Source: CAXTEJ01 sp964243295 (lineage in GTDB: Bacteria; Actinomycetota; Actinomycetes; Actinomycetales; Angustibacteraceae). From it: a DNA stretch of 11,173 nt. Positions 1 through 8,371 of the stretch are shown in pieces (position 1 is the first letter of the stretch; every line of letters starts with the position of its first letter). The notes beneath the pieces were generated by a model that was not told where the DNA came from, searched no databases, and worked only from the letters and a program-made list of their open reading frames with translations. The translations under genes and the position numbers were made by a program. The stretch spans positions 1 to 11,173 of the forward strand of contig CAXTEJ010000082.1 in NCBI GenBank assembly GCA_964243295.1, in the 5' to 3' direction.

Positions 1-278
1 CCCATCCGCTCACGACGCACCTTGGCGCGGGTGACCTCGACGCCGCAGCGCTCGCAGATGATGCCCTTGAAGCGCACGCGCTTGTACTTGCCGCAGTAGC
101 ACTCCCAGTCCCGCGTGGGACCGAAGATCTTCTCGCAGAAGAGCCCGTCCTTCTCCGGCTTCAGCGTCCGATAGTTGATGGTCTCGGGCTTCTTCACCTC
201 GCCGTGCGACCACTGACGGATCTCGTCCGCGGTCGCCAGGCCGATGCGCAGCTCGTCAAAGAAGTTGACGTCGAGCAC
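1..278 (-). CDS. rpoC: RNA polymerase beta' subunit, N-terminal fragment
   Basis: This is the start of the largest subunit of RNA polymerase, which with beta forms the active-site cleft. Only 92 codons are visible; the gene continues past the left edge. The fragment begins VLDVNFFDELRIGLA and carries the N-terminal zinc-ribbon cysteines C60 and C62 (ECYCG) and C75 and C78 (ICERCG), followed by the conserved VEVTRAKVRRERMG segment. The start is a GTG (complement of 276-278) preceded by a good ribosome binding site, GAGAAGGA, 5 bases away. This matches the usual actinobacterial RpoC N-terminus, MLDVNFFDELRIG. It lies 104 bases downstream of rpoB on the same strand, so co-transcription is expected. 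Identity is certain; only the extent is unknown. Confidence 0.97.
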   Translation of the reverse strand, partial: MLDVNFFDELRIGLATADEIRQWSHGEVKKPETINYRTLKPEKDGLFCEKIFGPTRDWECYCGKYKRVRFKGIICERCGVEVTRAKVRRERM

Positions 279-351
279 GTGTGTCCTTCTCTCAGCTCAA
301 TGTTCTAGGTCTCGCGCTGACGGCCTCGAGGGCCGGTGGGTCGAGCGGCGG

Positions 352-375
352 GGGCGCTCCCCGGGGGGAGCGCCC
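352..375 (-). terminator. GC hairpin in the rpoB-rpoC spacer
   Basis: Directly after the rpoB stop, GGGCGCTCCCC (352-362) is the exact reverse complement of 365-375. The innermost pairs must open to make a loop, and a bulged extension of GC pairs continues outward on both sides. No T-run follows on the minus strand, so a full Rho-independent terminator is unlikely. A processing or partial attenuation hairpin tuning RpoB to RpoC output is my inference. The inverted repeat itself is seen directly. Confidence 0.5.
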
Positions 376-382
376 GCCGCCG

Positions 383-3862
<3,480 letters not shown>

Positions 3863-3923
3863 GGATGGTCCTTCCACGGGCCTTGTGAACGTACGGTGCG
3901 CACGCCGATCGCCCCGGACCCGA

Positions 3924-3945
3924 GCTGAGCACGACAGTGCTCAGC
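3924..3945 (-). promoter_or_regulatory. Perfect 9-bp hairpin in the rpoB leader
   Basis: GCTGAGCAC (3924-3932) and GTGCTCAGC (3937-3945) are exact reverse complements around a 4-base loop. If the promoter at 3981-4010 is used, the hairpin falls about 30 bases into a leader of roughly 110 bases ahead of rpoB. No T-run follows it, so it looks like an RNA stability or regulatory element, or a protein-binding operator, rather than a terminator. Function is inferred. Confidence 0.5.
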
Positions 3946-3980
3946 GGGGGGACGGGAGGAGATGGGCAGCGCAAACCGCT

Positions 3981-4010
3981 AGCATAGCCGACCGCGGGCA
4001 TGGAAGTAAA
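3981..4010 (-). promoter_or_regulatory. Candidate rpoBC promoter
   Basis: On the minus strand TTTACT (4010-4005) is separated by 18 bases from TATGCT (3986-3981). Each matches the housekeeping -35 and -10 consensus at 4 of 6 positions. It lies in one of the few less GC-rich patches of the rplL-rpoB spacer. A separate rpoB promoter is known in mycobacteria and would fit the terminator-like hairpin after rplL. A bulged 7-bp hairpin (4012-4029) sits just upstream of the -35 box and might end read-through transcripts. Confidence 0.45.
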
Positions 4011-4101
4011 CCGCCCTGCTGCAGGGGCGCGCCACGAGGATTCCCTGACCCGGGCCTCCCGTCAAGAGGCCGCGCCGGTCGGTGTGGACGACGGCACGCA
4101 G

Positions 4102-4134
4102 CAGGGCCGGCCCCACGGTGCGGAGCCGGCCCTG
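4102..4134 (-). terminator. Hairpin after rplL, terminator or attenuator
   Basis: Eighteen bases after the rplL stop, CAGGGCCGGC and GCCGGCCCTG form a perfect 10-bp stem. It extends to 13 pairs with one G-U that exists only in minus-strand RNA, around a 7-base loop. This strand asymmetry fits use as RNA from rplL. There is no T-run after it. The E. coli L10 operon is known to carry an attenuator at this same position between rplL and rpoB; equivalence here is inferred. Confidence 0.6.
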
Positions 4135-4152
4135 GTAGCGGTGCTGGTGGTG

Positions 4153-4539
4153 CTACTTGACGGTCACCGTGGCGCCGGCGCCCTCGAGAGCAGCCTTCGC
4201 CTTCTCGGCAGCGGCCTTGTCGACCTTCTCCAGGACGGCCTTGGGCGCGCCGTCGACCAGGTCCTTGGCCTCCTTCAGGCCGAGGCTGGTGAGCGAGCGC
4301 ACCTCCTTGATGACCTGGATCTTCTTGTCGCCGGCAGCCTCGAGGACGACGTCGAACTCGTCCTGCTCCTCCTCGGCCTCGGCCGGGGCAGCGGCGCCGC
4401 CGCCGGCAGCGGCCACGGCGACGGGCGCCGCGGCGGTGACCTCGAAGGTCTCCTCGAACTTCTTCACGAACTCGGAGAGCTCGATCAGCGTCATCTCCTT
4501 GAAGGACTCGAGGAGGTCGTCGGTGCTGAGCTTCGCCAT
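4153..4539 (-). CDS. rplL: Ribosomal protein bL12 (L7/L12)
   Basis: The stalk protein of the large ribosomal subunit. It binds as dimers to the C-terminal helix of L10 and recruits the translation GTPases. The 128 residues show the standard layout: an N-terminal dimerisation domain (MAKLSTDDLLESFKEMTLIE, to about residue 33), a flexible Ala/Gly/Pro hinge at about 36-56, and a globular C-terminal domain with the factor-binding surface (KKIQVIKEVRSLTSLGLKEA and KDLVDGAPKAV). The ATG at 4539 has AGGAAGGAA about 8 bases upstream. It lies 68 bases after rplJ and is surely co-transcribed with it. The hinge is followed by an acidic EAEEEQDEFD stretch, normal for the family. Confidence 0.98.
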   Translation of the reverse strand: MAKLSTDDLLESFKEMTLIELSEFVKKFEETFEVTAAAPVAVAAAGGGAAAPAEAEEEQDEFDVVLEAAGDKKIQVIKEVRSLTSLGLKEAKDLVDGAPKAVLEKVDKAAAEKAKAALEGAGATVTVK

Positions 4540-4607
4540 GGTGGCGGTTCCTTCCTGGTCGGGGTGGTGCGAGTGGTGATGCGGGTTCAGCTGGTGCGTG
4601 CCGGCGG

Positions 4608-5333
4608 TCAGGCCGAGGCCGTCTGGGCGTCGACCGCGCTGTCGGACACGGTGTCGGACACGGTGTCGGCCACGGCGTCAGCGGTGACCTCACCGGCGGC
4701 GGACGCCGCGCCGGTGTCCTGGCCGGCAGCGTCCTCGGCGGGGGCGGCGTCGACCGGACCCTGCTCGTCGACCGGACCCTGCTCGTCGACCGGACCCTGC
4801 TCGTCGACCGGACCCTGCTCGGACTCCTGCTTGACGCGCAGCGCCTCGACGGTGCGCGCAGCCTGAGCCAGCGGCGCCTGGAACAGCGCTGCGGCCTGGC
4901 TGAGCGAAGCCTTCATGGCGCCCGCGAGCTTGGCGAGGAGCACCTCGCGAGGCTCGAGGTCGCCGAGCTGGGCGACCTCGGCGGCGCTGAGCGGCTTGCC
5001 CTCGAGGTAGCCGCCGCGGATCACCAGGGCCGGGTTGGTCCTGGCGAAGTCGCGGATGGACCGGGCCGTCTCGACCGGGTCACCGGTGATGAAGGCGATG
5101 GCCGACGGGCCGGCGAGCTGCCCGTCGAAGGCCGTCACGCCGGCCTGCTTGGCGGCGATGTCGGTCAGGGTGTTCTTCACGACGACGTACGTCGCGTGGT
5201 CGCTGATCGAGCCGCGCAGCCTGGTCAGCTGGGCGACGGTCAGCCCGCGGTACTCGGTGAGCACCGCGGCACCGGACTCGCGGAACTTGTCCGTGAGCTC
5301 GGCAACGGCTGCTGCCTTGTCGGGCCGTGCCAT
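4608..5333 (-). CDS. rplJ: Ribosomal protein uL10 with long acidic C-terminal tail
   Basis: L10 anchors the L7/L12 dimers to 23S rRNA and, in characterised bacteria, represses its own operon by binding the leader. Residues 1-168 are a complete, ordinary L10: MARPDKAAAVAELTDKF, VLTEYRGLTVAQLTRLR, YVVVKNTL, and the C-terminal L12-binding helix ending QAARTVEALRVK. The protein then runs to 241 residues where relatives usually stop near 170-180. The extra part has no lysine or arginine after K168 and about 18 acidic residues. It contains EQGPVD four times (172-195) and a DTVS repeat (223-231). The ATG at 5333 is chosen because AGGAGG lies 3 bases upstream and the protein matches L10 from there; an in-frame upstream extension to 5378 is not L10-like. 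Function is certain; the tail's role is unknown. Confidence 0.96.
   Translation of the reverse strand: MARPDKAAAVAELTDKFRESGAAVLTEYRGLTVAQLTRLRGSISDHATYVVVKNTLTDIAAKQAGVTAFDGQLAGPSAIAFITGDPVETARSIRDFARTNPALVIRGGYLEGKPLSAAEVAQLGDLEPREVLLAKLAGAMKASLSQAAALFQAPLAQAARTVEALRVKQESEQGPVDEQGPVDEQGPVDEQGPVDAAPAEDAAGQDTGAASAAGEVTADAVADTVSDTVSDSAVDAQTASA
4641..4676. repeat. 12-bp tandem repeat in the rplJ 3' end
   Basis: GTCGGACACGGT occurs at 4641-4652 and 4653-4664 without change, and with two changes at 4665-4676. It encodes the DTVS repeats of the L10 tail in frame. Confidence 0.85.
4749..4820. repeat. Four identical 18-bp tandem repeats in rplJ
   Basis: The unit GTCGACCGGACCCTGCTC is repeated four times with no mismatch (4749-4766, 4767-4784, 4785-4802, 4803-4820). 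It encodes EQGPVD four times on the minus strand. Lack of any synonymous difference suggests recent expansion or ongoing homogenisation. As a multiple of three, copy-number change would keep the frame. Confidence 0.97.
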
Positions 5334-5383
5334 GGGCCTCCTTCCGTGGGTCGAGCGCTGGCGGCGCAGGCCACGCACGACAA

Positions 5384-5411
5384 ACGCCCCGGCGCGAGGC
5401 GCACGGGGCGT
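5384..5411 (-). terminator. Terminator-like hairpin in the rplJ leader
   Basis: On the minus strand ACGCCCC-G (5411-5404) pairs with C-GGGGCGT (5391-5384). After one bulged base, an inner GCGC/GCGC stem closes a 3-base loop. The stem is followed directly by TTTGTCGT. This is the most intrinsic-terminator-like structure in the window, 50 bases before the rplJ start. A short alternative pairing (5370-5374 with 5410-5414) overlaps the stem base. An attenuator controlling rplJL is the likely role, inferred from position and shape. Confidence 0.6.
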
Positions 5412-5414
5412 GGC

Positions 5415-5531
5415 AGGAGGTCGGCCGGGGCCGACGTCCGAAGACGACTCGAGTCACCTGCGCGGGCCGCTCGCGGGGCGAGCTTTCGGACGTCGGGCCA
5501 GGGGGCTCGGCGTCGACCAGCGGTCTTGGGC
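5415..5531 (-). promoter_or_regulatory. Structured leader upstream of rplJ, likely L10 leader
   Basis: The upstream part of a leader of about 200 bases folds strongly. CCGACGTCCGAA (5431-5442 on plus) is the exact reverse complement of 5485-5496, giving a 12-bp closing stem. Inside it sit a 6-bp hairpin (5469-5474 with 5478-5483) and the palindrome GACTCGAGTC (5446-5455). Further 5' is GACCGCTGGTC, a small hairpin near 5515-5526. CCTCCT (complement of 5415-5420) is complementary to the rplJ ribosome binding site AGGAGG (complement of 5337-5342). L10-L12 complexes are known to bind such leaders and repress their operon. Assignment to that class rests on position and fold, not on a model match. 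Confidence 0.6.
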
Positions 5532-5537
5532 ACGCCC

Positions 5538-5567
5538 AGCCTACGGCTCCGGCGTCCGCACGACCAA
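5538..5567 (-). promoter_or_regulatory. Candidate rplJL promoter
   Basis: On the minus strand TTGGTC (5567-5562) is 18 bases from TAGGCT (5543-5538). The -10 has the TAnnnT form common in actinobacteria and the -35 keeps TTG. Predicted transcription start is near 5531, just ahead of the folded leader, which supports the call. Confidence 0.5.
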
Positions 5568-5590
5568 ATCCCCGGCTCCCCCACCTTCCC

Positions 5591-5783
5591 GGTGGTCATG
5601 CAATCCGGGCCCACCCCAACCCACCCCCAGCGTGATCATGCGGTCCCGGACCGCTCGATCGTCCGGTGGGTCAGGGGCGGCGTCACCGATGAGCGCTGAT
5701 GGATCCGACCCCCCGACCGCGCCCGGATCGCATGATCACGGCGGAGCGGGGTGGTGGGGTGGGCCTGGATCGCATGATCACGG
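5591..5783. repeat. Four-copy inverted repeat, GGATCGCATGATCACG-type
   Basis: Two copies read on plus: 5722-5741 (CCCGGATCGCATGATCACGG) and 5764-5783 (CCTGGATCGCATGATCACGG). Two diverged copies read on minus: 5632-5649 (CCGGGACCGCATGATCAC) and 5592-5608 (CCGGATTGCATGACCAC). Core spacing within each pair is 40 and 42 bases, and the spacer in both pairs is a G-rich stretch ending GGGTGGGCC. The whole forms a large imperfect palindrome centred near 5686. No other copy is seen in this window. Identity and function are unknown; an intergenic dispersed repeat or a multi-site protein-binding element are both possible. Confidence 0.85.
5610..5628 (-). other. Canonical G-quadruplex motif
   Basis: The minus strand reads GGGGGTGGGTTGGGGTGGG: four runs of at least three G with 1- or 2-base loops. 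It sits between the two minus-strand repeat copies and about 45 bases upstream of the candidate rplJ -35 box, on the rplJ sense strand. Folding potential is seen in the sequence; formation in the cell is inference. Confidence 0.65.
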
Positions 5784-5802
5784 GAGCGGCGGGTGGGTGC
5801 GG

Positions 5803-5838
5803 CGACGCCGCCGCACCCTGATGGGTGCGGCGGCGTCG
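5803..5838 (-). terminator. Perfect 16-bp hairpin after rplA
   Basis: CGACGCCGCCGCACCC (5803-5818) and GGGTGCGGCGGCGTCG (5823-5838) are perfect reverse complements with a 4-base loop, 29 bases past the rplA stop. There is no T-run, as is common for actinobacterial terminators. A second copy of GGGTGCGGCG at 5795-5804 can pair instead with 5809-5818, giving a mutually exclusive 10-bp hairpin. It probably ends or stabilises the rplK-rplA transcript. Confidence 0.7.
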
Positions 5839-5867
5839 GGTGGTGCGGGCGCAGCGGGGGTCGTGCG

Positions 5868-6593
5868 TCAGACGGTCGCCTCGGCGCCCTCGTCGAGGGT
5901 GATGTTGCGGGTGCGGGTGGGGTCGACCGGGATGCCGGGGCCCATCGTCGTGGCGACGGTGGCCTTGGCGAGGTAGCGCCCCTTGGACGACGCGGGCTTG
6001 AGCCGCAGCACCTCCTCCAGGGCGGCGGCGTAGTTCTCGATGAGCTGCTGCTCGGAGAACGACGTCTTGCCGATGATGAAGTGCAGGTTGGCGTGCTTGT
6101 CGGTGCGGAACTCGATCTTGCCGCCCTTGATCTCGGTGACGGCCTTGGCGACGTCCATGGTGACCGTGCCGGTCTTCGGGTTGGGCATCAGGCCACGGGG
6201 ACCGAGCACCTTGCCCAGCCGCCCGACCTTGCCCATCAGGTCGGGGGTCGCGACGACGGCGTCGAAGTCGTGCCAGCCCTTCTGGATCCGCTCGATGAGC
6301 TCGTCGGTGCCCACGAAGTCGGCTCCGGCGGCGGTGGCCTGCTCGGCGCGCTCACCGGTGGCGAAGACGAGCACGCGGGCGGTCTTGCCGGTGCCGTGCG
6401 GCAGGTTGACGGTGCCGCGGACCATCTGGTCGGCCTTGCGGGGGTCGACCCCGAGGCGGAAGGCGACCTCGACGGTGGCGTCGTACTTCGTGGTCGAGGT
6501 GTCCTTGGCGACGCGGACGGCGTCGAGGGGGGCGTACAGGCGGTCGGCGTCGATCTTGTCGGCCGCTGCCCGGTAGGACTTGCTGCGCTTCAT
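5868..6593 (-). CDS. rplA: Ribosomal protein uL1
   Basis: L1 forms the mobile L1 stalk of the large subunit, which guides deacylated tRNA out of the E site. In E. coli it also represses the rplKA operon. The 241 residues cover the family from MKRSKSYRAAADKID through RKADQMVRGTVNLPHGTGK and the L1 signature at about 121-144 (GKVGRLGKVLGPRGLMPNP then KTGTV) to the C-terminal MGPGIPVDPTRTRNITL. The ATG at 6593 is chosen because GAAGGAG lies 5 bases upstream and the protein aligns with L1 from there; an open frame continuing to 6653 is not L1-like. It lies 96 bases after rplK on the same strand. That spacer holds a small 6-bp hairpin (6632-6647) but no evident terminator. Confidence 0.98.
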   Translation of the reverse strand: MKRSKSYRAAADKIDADRLYAPLDAVRVAKDTSTTKYDATVEVAFRLGVDPRKADQMVRGTVNLPHGTGKTARVLVFATGERAEQATAAGADFVGTDELIERIQKGWHDFDAVVATPDLMGKVGRLGKVLGPRGLMPNPKTGTVTMDVAKAVTEIKGGKIEFRTDKHANLHFIIGKTSFSEQQLIENYAAALEEVLRLKPASSKGRYLAKATVATTMGPGIPVDPTRTRNITLDEGAEATV

Positions 6594-6689
6594 GACTGCT
6601 CCTTCGTGCTGGGGTGGAGGTGTGGTCGGTCGGGCCGCGCTCGGCCCTGCCACGAGGTGCGGGTGGTGCTGGGCGACGCAGGGGAACGC

Positions 6690-7121
6690 TCAGCCCTCGA
6701 CGGTGATGCCCATCGAGCGGGCGGTGCCGGCGATGATCTTCGACGCGGCGTCGAGGTCGGTGGCGTTGAGGTCCTCGAGCTTGGTCTCGGCGATCTCGCG
6801 GATCTGGGCGCTGGTGAGCTTGGCGACCTTGGTCTTGTGGGGCTCGCCCGAGCCCTTGGGGACGCCGGCGGCCTTCTTGATCAGCTCGGACGCTGGCGGC
6901 GTCTTGGTGATGAAGGTGAAGGAGCGGTCCTCGTAGACCGTGATCTCGACGGGGATGATGTTGCCCCGCTGAGCCTCCGTCGCGGCGTTGTAGGCCTTGA
7001 CGAACTCCATGATGTTGACGCCGTGCTGGCCCAGTGCGGGGCCGACGGGCGGGGCCGGCGTCGCGGCACCGGCCTGGATCTGCAGCTTGATGAGCCCGGA
7101 GACTCGCTTCTTGGGGGGCAT
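6690..7121 (-). CDS. rplK: Ribosomal protein uL11
   Basis: L11 binds the GTPase-associated region of 23S rRNA beside the L10-L12 stalk. It is needed for stringent-response sensing of uncharged tRNA and forms part of the thiostrepton site. The 143 residues are a textbook actinobacterial L11: [20 protein letters not shown], then [30 protein letters not shown], and the C-terminal rRNA-binding domain with [14 protein letters not shown] and [17 protein letters not shown]. The proline-rich linker at 22-28 (PAPPVGP), where thiostrepton-resistance changes are known in other species, is intact. The ATG at 7121 has GTGAGGA 7 bases upstream. It lies 55 bases after nusG and is probably co-transcribed with nusG and rplA. 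Confidence 0.98.
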
Positions 7122-7150
7122 GTGCTGGTCCTCACCTGCGGGTTGAACGA

Positions 7151-7170
7151 ACGTGCTCGGTCGAGCACGT
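7151..7170 (-). other. 8-bp hairpin in the nusG-rplK spacer
   Basis: ACGTGCTC (7151-7158) and GAGCACGT (7163-7170) pair perfectly around a 4-base loop, 6 bases after the nusG stop. On the minus strand it is followed by TCGTTC, a weak T-rich tail. It may be a partial terminator or processing site, or a leader element for L1 repression of rplKA, though I see no clear L1 site. Confidence 0.45.
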
Positions 7171-7176
7171 CGGGCG

Positions 7177-7983
7177 TCAGATCTTGGCGACCTGGCTGAA
7201 CGACAGCTCGACCGGCGTCTCGCGGCCGAAGATCGAGACGAGCACCTTGAGCTTCTGGGCGTCGGCGCTGATCTCGGAGATGGTGGCGGGCAGGGTCTCG
7301 AAGGGGCCCTCCATGACGGTGACCGACTCGCCGACCTCGAAGTCGACGACGCGCACCGGCGCGGCGGCCTTGGCGCCCGGCTTGTCGGGCACCTCCAGGG
7401 CGGGGGCCAGCATCGAGAAGACCTCGTTGACGCTGAGCGGCACCGGCTGGTGGGTGTTGCCCACGAAGCCGGTCACTCCCGGGGTGTGGCGCACGGCCCC
7501 CCACGACTGGTCGGTGAGGTCCATGCGCACCAGGACGTAGCCGGGCATGCGCACGCGGCGCACCAGCTTGCGCTGGCCGTTCTTGATCTCCTGGACCTCC
7601 TCCATGGGCACCTCGACCTGGAAGATGTACTCGTCCATGTCGAGGTTCTGCACCCGGGTCTCCAGGTTCGTCTTCACGCGGTTCTCATAGCCGGCGTAGG
7701 AGTGGATGACGAACCACTCGCCCGGTGCGCGCCGCAGCCCGGCCTTGAACTCCTCGACCGGGTCGACGTCGTCCTCGGCCTCGGACGACGCGTCGTCAGC
7801 GGCAACGTCGTCAGCCGGTGCGTCGTCAGCCAGCGCCTCGTCACCTAGCGCGTCGTCAGCGGCGTCGGCCGCGGGCTCGTCCGCGGCGTCGCCGGCAGCG
7901 AGGTCGCCGTCGTGCTGGGCGACCTCGAGGCGGTCGCGCTCGAGCAGGACGTCGAGGTCGGTCGGGTCCGTCTGGTCGGACAC
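7177..7983 (-). CDS. nusG: Transcription elongation factor NusG, acidic N-terminal tail
   Basis: NusG binds the beta' clamp helices of elongating RNA polymerase and contacts Rho or the ribosomal protein S10. The 268 residues show an acidic tail (1 to about 78), the NGN domain (about 88-195: EWFVIHSYAGYENRVKTNLE, EVPMEEVQEIKNGQRK, MPGYVLVRMDLTD, TPGVTGFVG), a short linker, and the C-terminal KOW domain (about 215-268: GESVTVMEGPFETLPATI then IFGRETPVELSFSQVAKI). The GTG at 7983 gives VSDQ, typical of actinobacterial NusG. The only upstream ribosome binding site candidates are modest (AGG about 8 bases away or AAGGAAG about 12), so the exact start is somewhat uncertain; an open frame runs to 8094. 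Acidic tails on NusG are common in actinobacteria. This one is repeat-rich, with no lysine or arginine from residue 19 to 79. Confidence 0.95.
   Translation of the reverse strand: MSDQTDPTDLDVLLERDRLEVAQHDGDLAAGDAADEPAADAADDALGDEALADDAPADDVAADDASSEAEDDVDPVEEFKAGLRRAPGEWFVIHSYAGYENRVKTNLETRVQNLDMDEYIFQVEVPMEEVQEIKNGQRKLVRRVRMPGYVLVRMDLTDQSWGAVRHTPGVTGFVGNTHQPVPLSVNEVFSMLAPALEVPDKPGAKAAAPVRVVDFEVGESVTVMEGPFETLPATISEISADAQKLKVLVSIFGRETPVELSFSQVAKI
7790..7864. repeat. Five degenerate 15-bp tandem repeats in nusG
   Basis: Units of 15 bases begin at 7790, 7805, 7820, 7835 and 7850, most containing CGTCGTCAGC. They encode an A-D-D-x-x pentapeptide pattern at about residues 40-65 of NusG. The copies have diverged, unlike the identical repeats in rplJ. 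Confidence 0.85.
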
Positions 7984-8030
7984 TTGGGGGGCCTGCTTCC
8001 TTGTCGTGGTCTTCGGTCGGTCGGGTCCAC

Positions 8031-8080
8031 GTCGTGCGGGGCTGGTCGTGCGGGCTGGGCGTGCGGCCTGGTCGTGCGGG
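8031..8080. repeat. Short tandem repeats in the secE-nusG spacer
   Basis: GTCGTGCGGG occurs exactly at 8031-8040, 8045-8054 and 8071-8080, with a degenerate copy near 8058-8066, at a spacing of 13-14 bases. It lies in the 136-base spacer between secE and nusG. A minus-strand transcript would carry it as repeated CCGCACGAC ahead of the nusG start. Confidence 0.75.
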
Positions 8081-8119
8081 TCGCAGCGGCTCACGCCCGG
8101 CCGGCCCCGCAGCGGCGGC

Positions 8120-8371
8120 TCAGTCCCCGCCGAACACCAGCAGGACGAGCCGGCCGATGCCGAGGTCGAGCACCGACACGAACGCCATGACCACGACCAC
8201 GAAGACCATCACCACGGTCGTGTAGGTGATGAGCTCCTTGCGCGTGGGGTAGACGACCTTGCGCATCTCGGCGATGACCTGGCGGACGAACAGGGCGAGG
8301 CCCGTGCGGCGCCGGGCCGGCGTCGACCCCGCCCCCGGGGAGCGGTCACCGTCCGTGCTGGTCGCGCTCAC
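8120..8371 (-). CDS. secE: Preprotein translocase subunit SecE
   Basis: SecE is the small essential membrane subunit that clamps SecY in the SecYEG protein-export channel. The 83 residues are the short one-helix form usual in actinobacteria. A charged, disordered N-terminus (1-24) is followed by the conserved amphipathic segment FVRQVIAEMRKVVYPTRKEL (28-47), then one membrane helix (about 49-69, VVMVFVVVVMAFV). The start is a GTG at 8371 with only a weak upstream purine run (GGGG). It lies 55 bases downstream of tRNA-Trp and 136 bases ahead of nusG on the same strand, the classic secE-nusG arrangement. Confidence 0.95.
   Translation of the reverse strand: MSATSTDGDRSPGAGSTPARRRTGLALFVRQVIAEMRKVVYPTRKELITYTTVVMVFVVVVMAFVSVLDLGIGRLVLLVFGGD

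Larger units (their letters stand above)
5334..5867. other. Gene-free gap between rplA and rplJ
   Basis: I see no convincing coding region on either strand. In minus-strand order it holds the post-rplA hairpin, the inverted quadruple repeat with its G-quadruplex motif, a candidate promoter, and the structured rplJ leader (each listed separately). The centre of the inverted repeat (about 5650-5721) has no recognisable feature. In Mycobacterium tuberculosis this same rplA-rplJ junction is known to be split by unrelated genes (the mmaA cluster), so it is an established break point between the rplKA and rplJL units. Confidence 0.8.

Noticed and set aside
4060..4065. TTGACG on minus as a strong rpoB -35 box
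   Set aside because: Seventeen bases downstream lies only AATCCT, a poor -10; the TTTACT/TATGCT pair is better placed.
4749..4820. Possible CRISPR array
   Set aside because: The repeats are contiguous with no spacers, are only 18 bases long, and are in frame within rplJ.
5793..7199. A 468-codon open frame on plus, antisense to rplA and rplK
   Set aside because: Shadow of two certain ribosomal genes; no ribosome binding site or domain.
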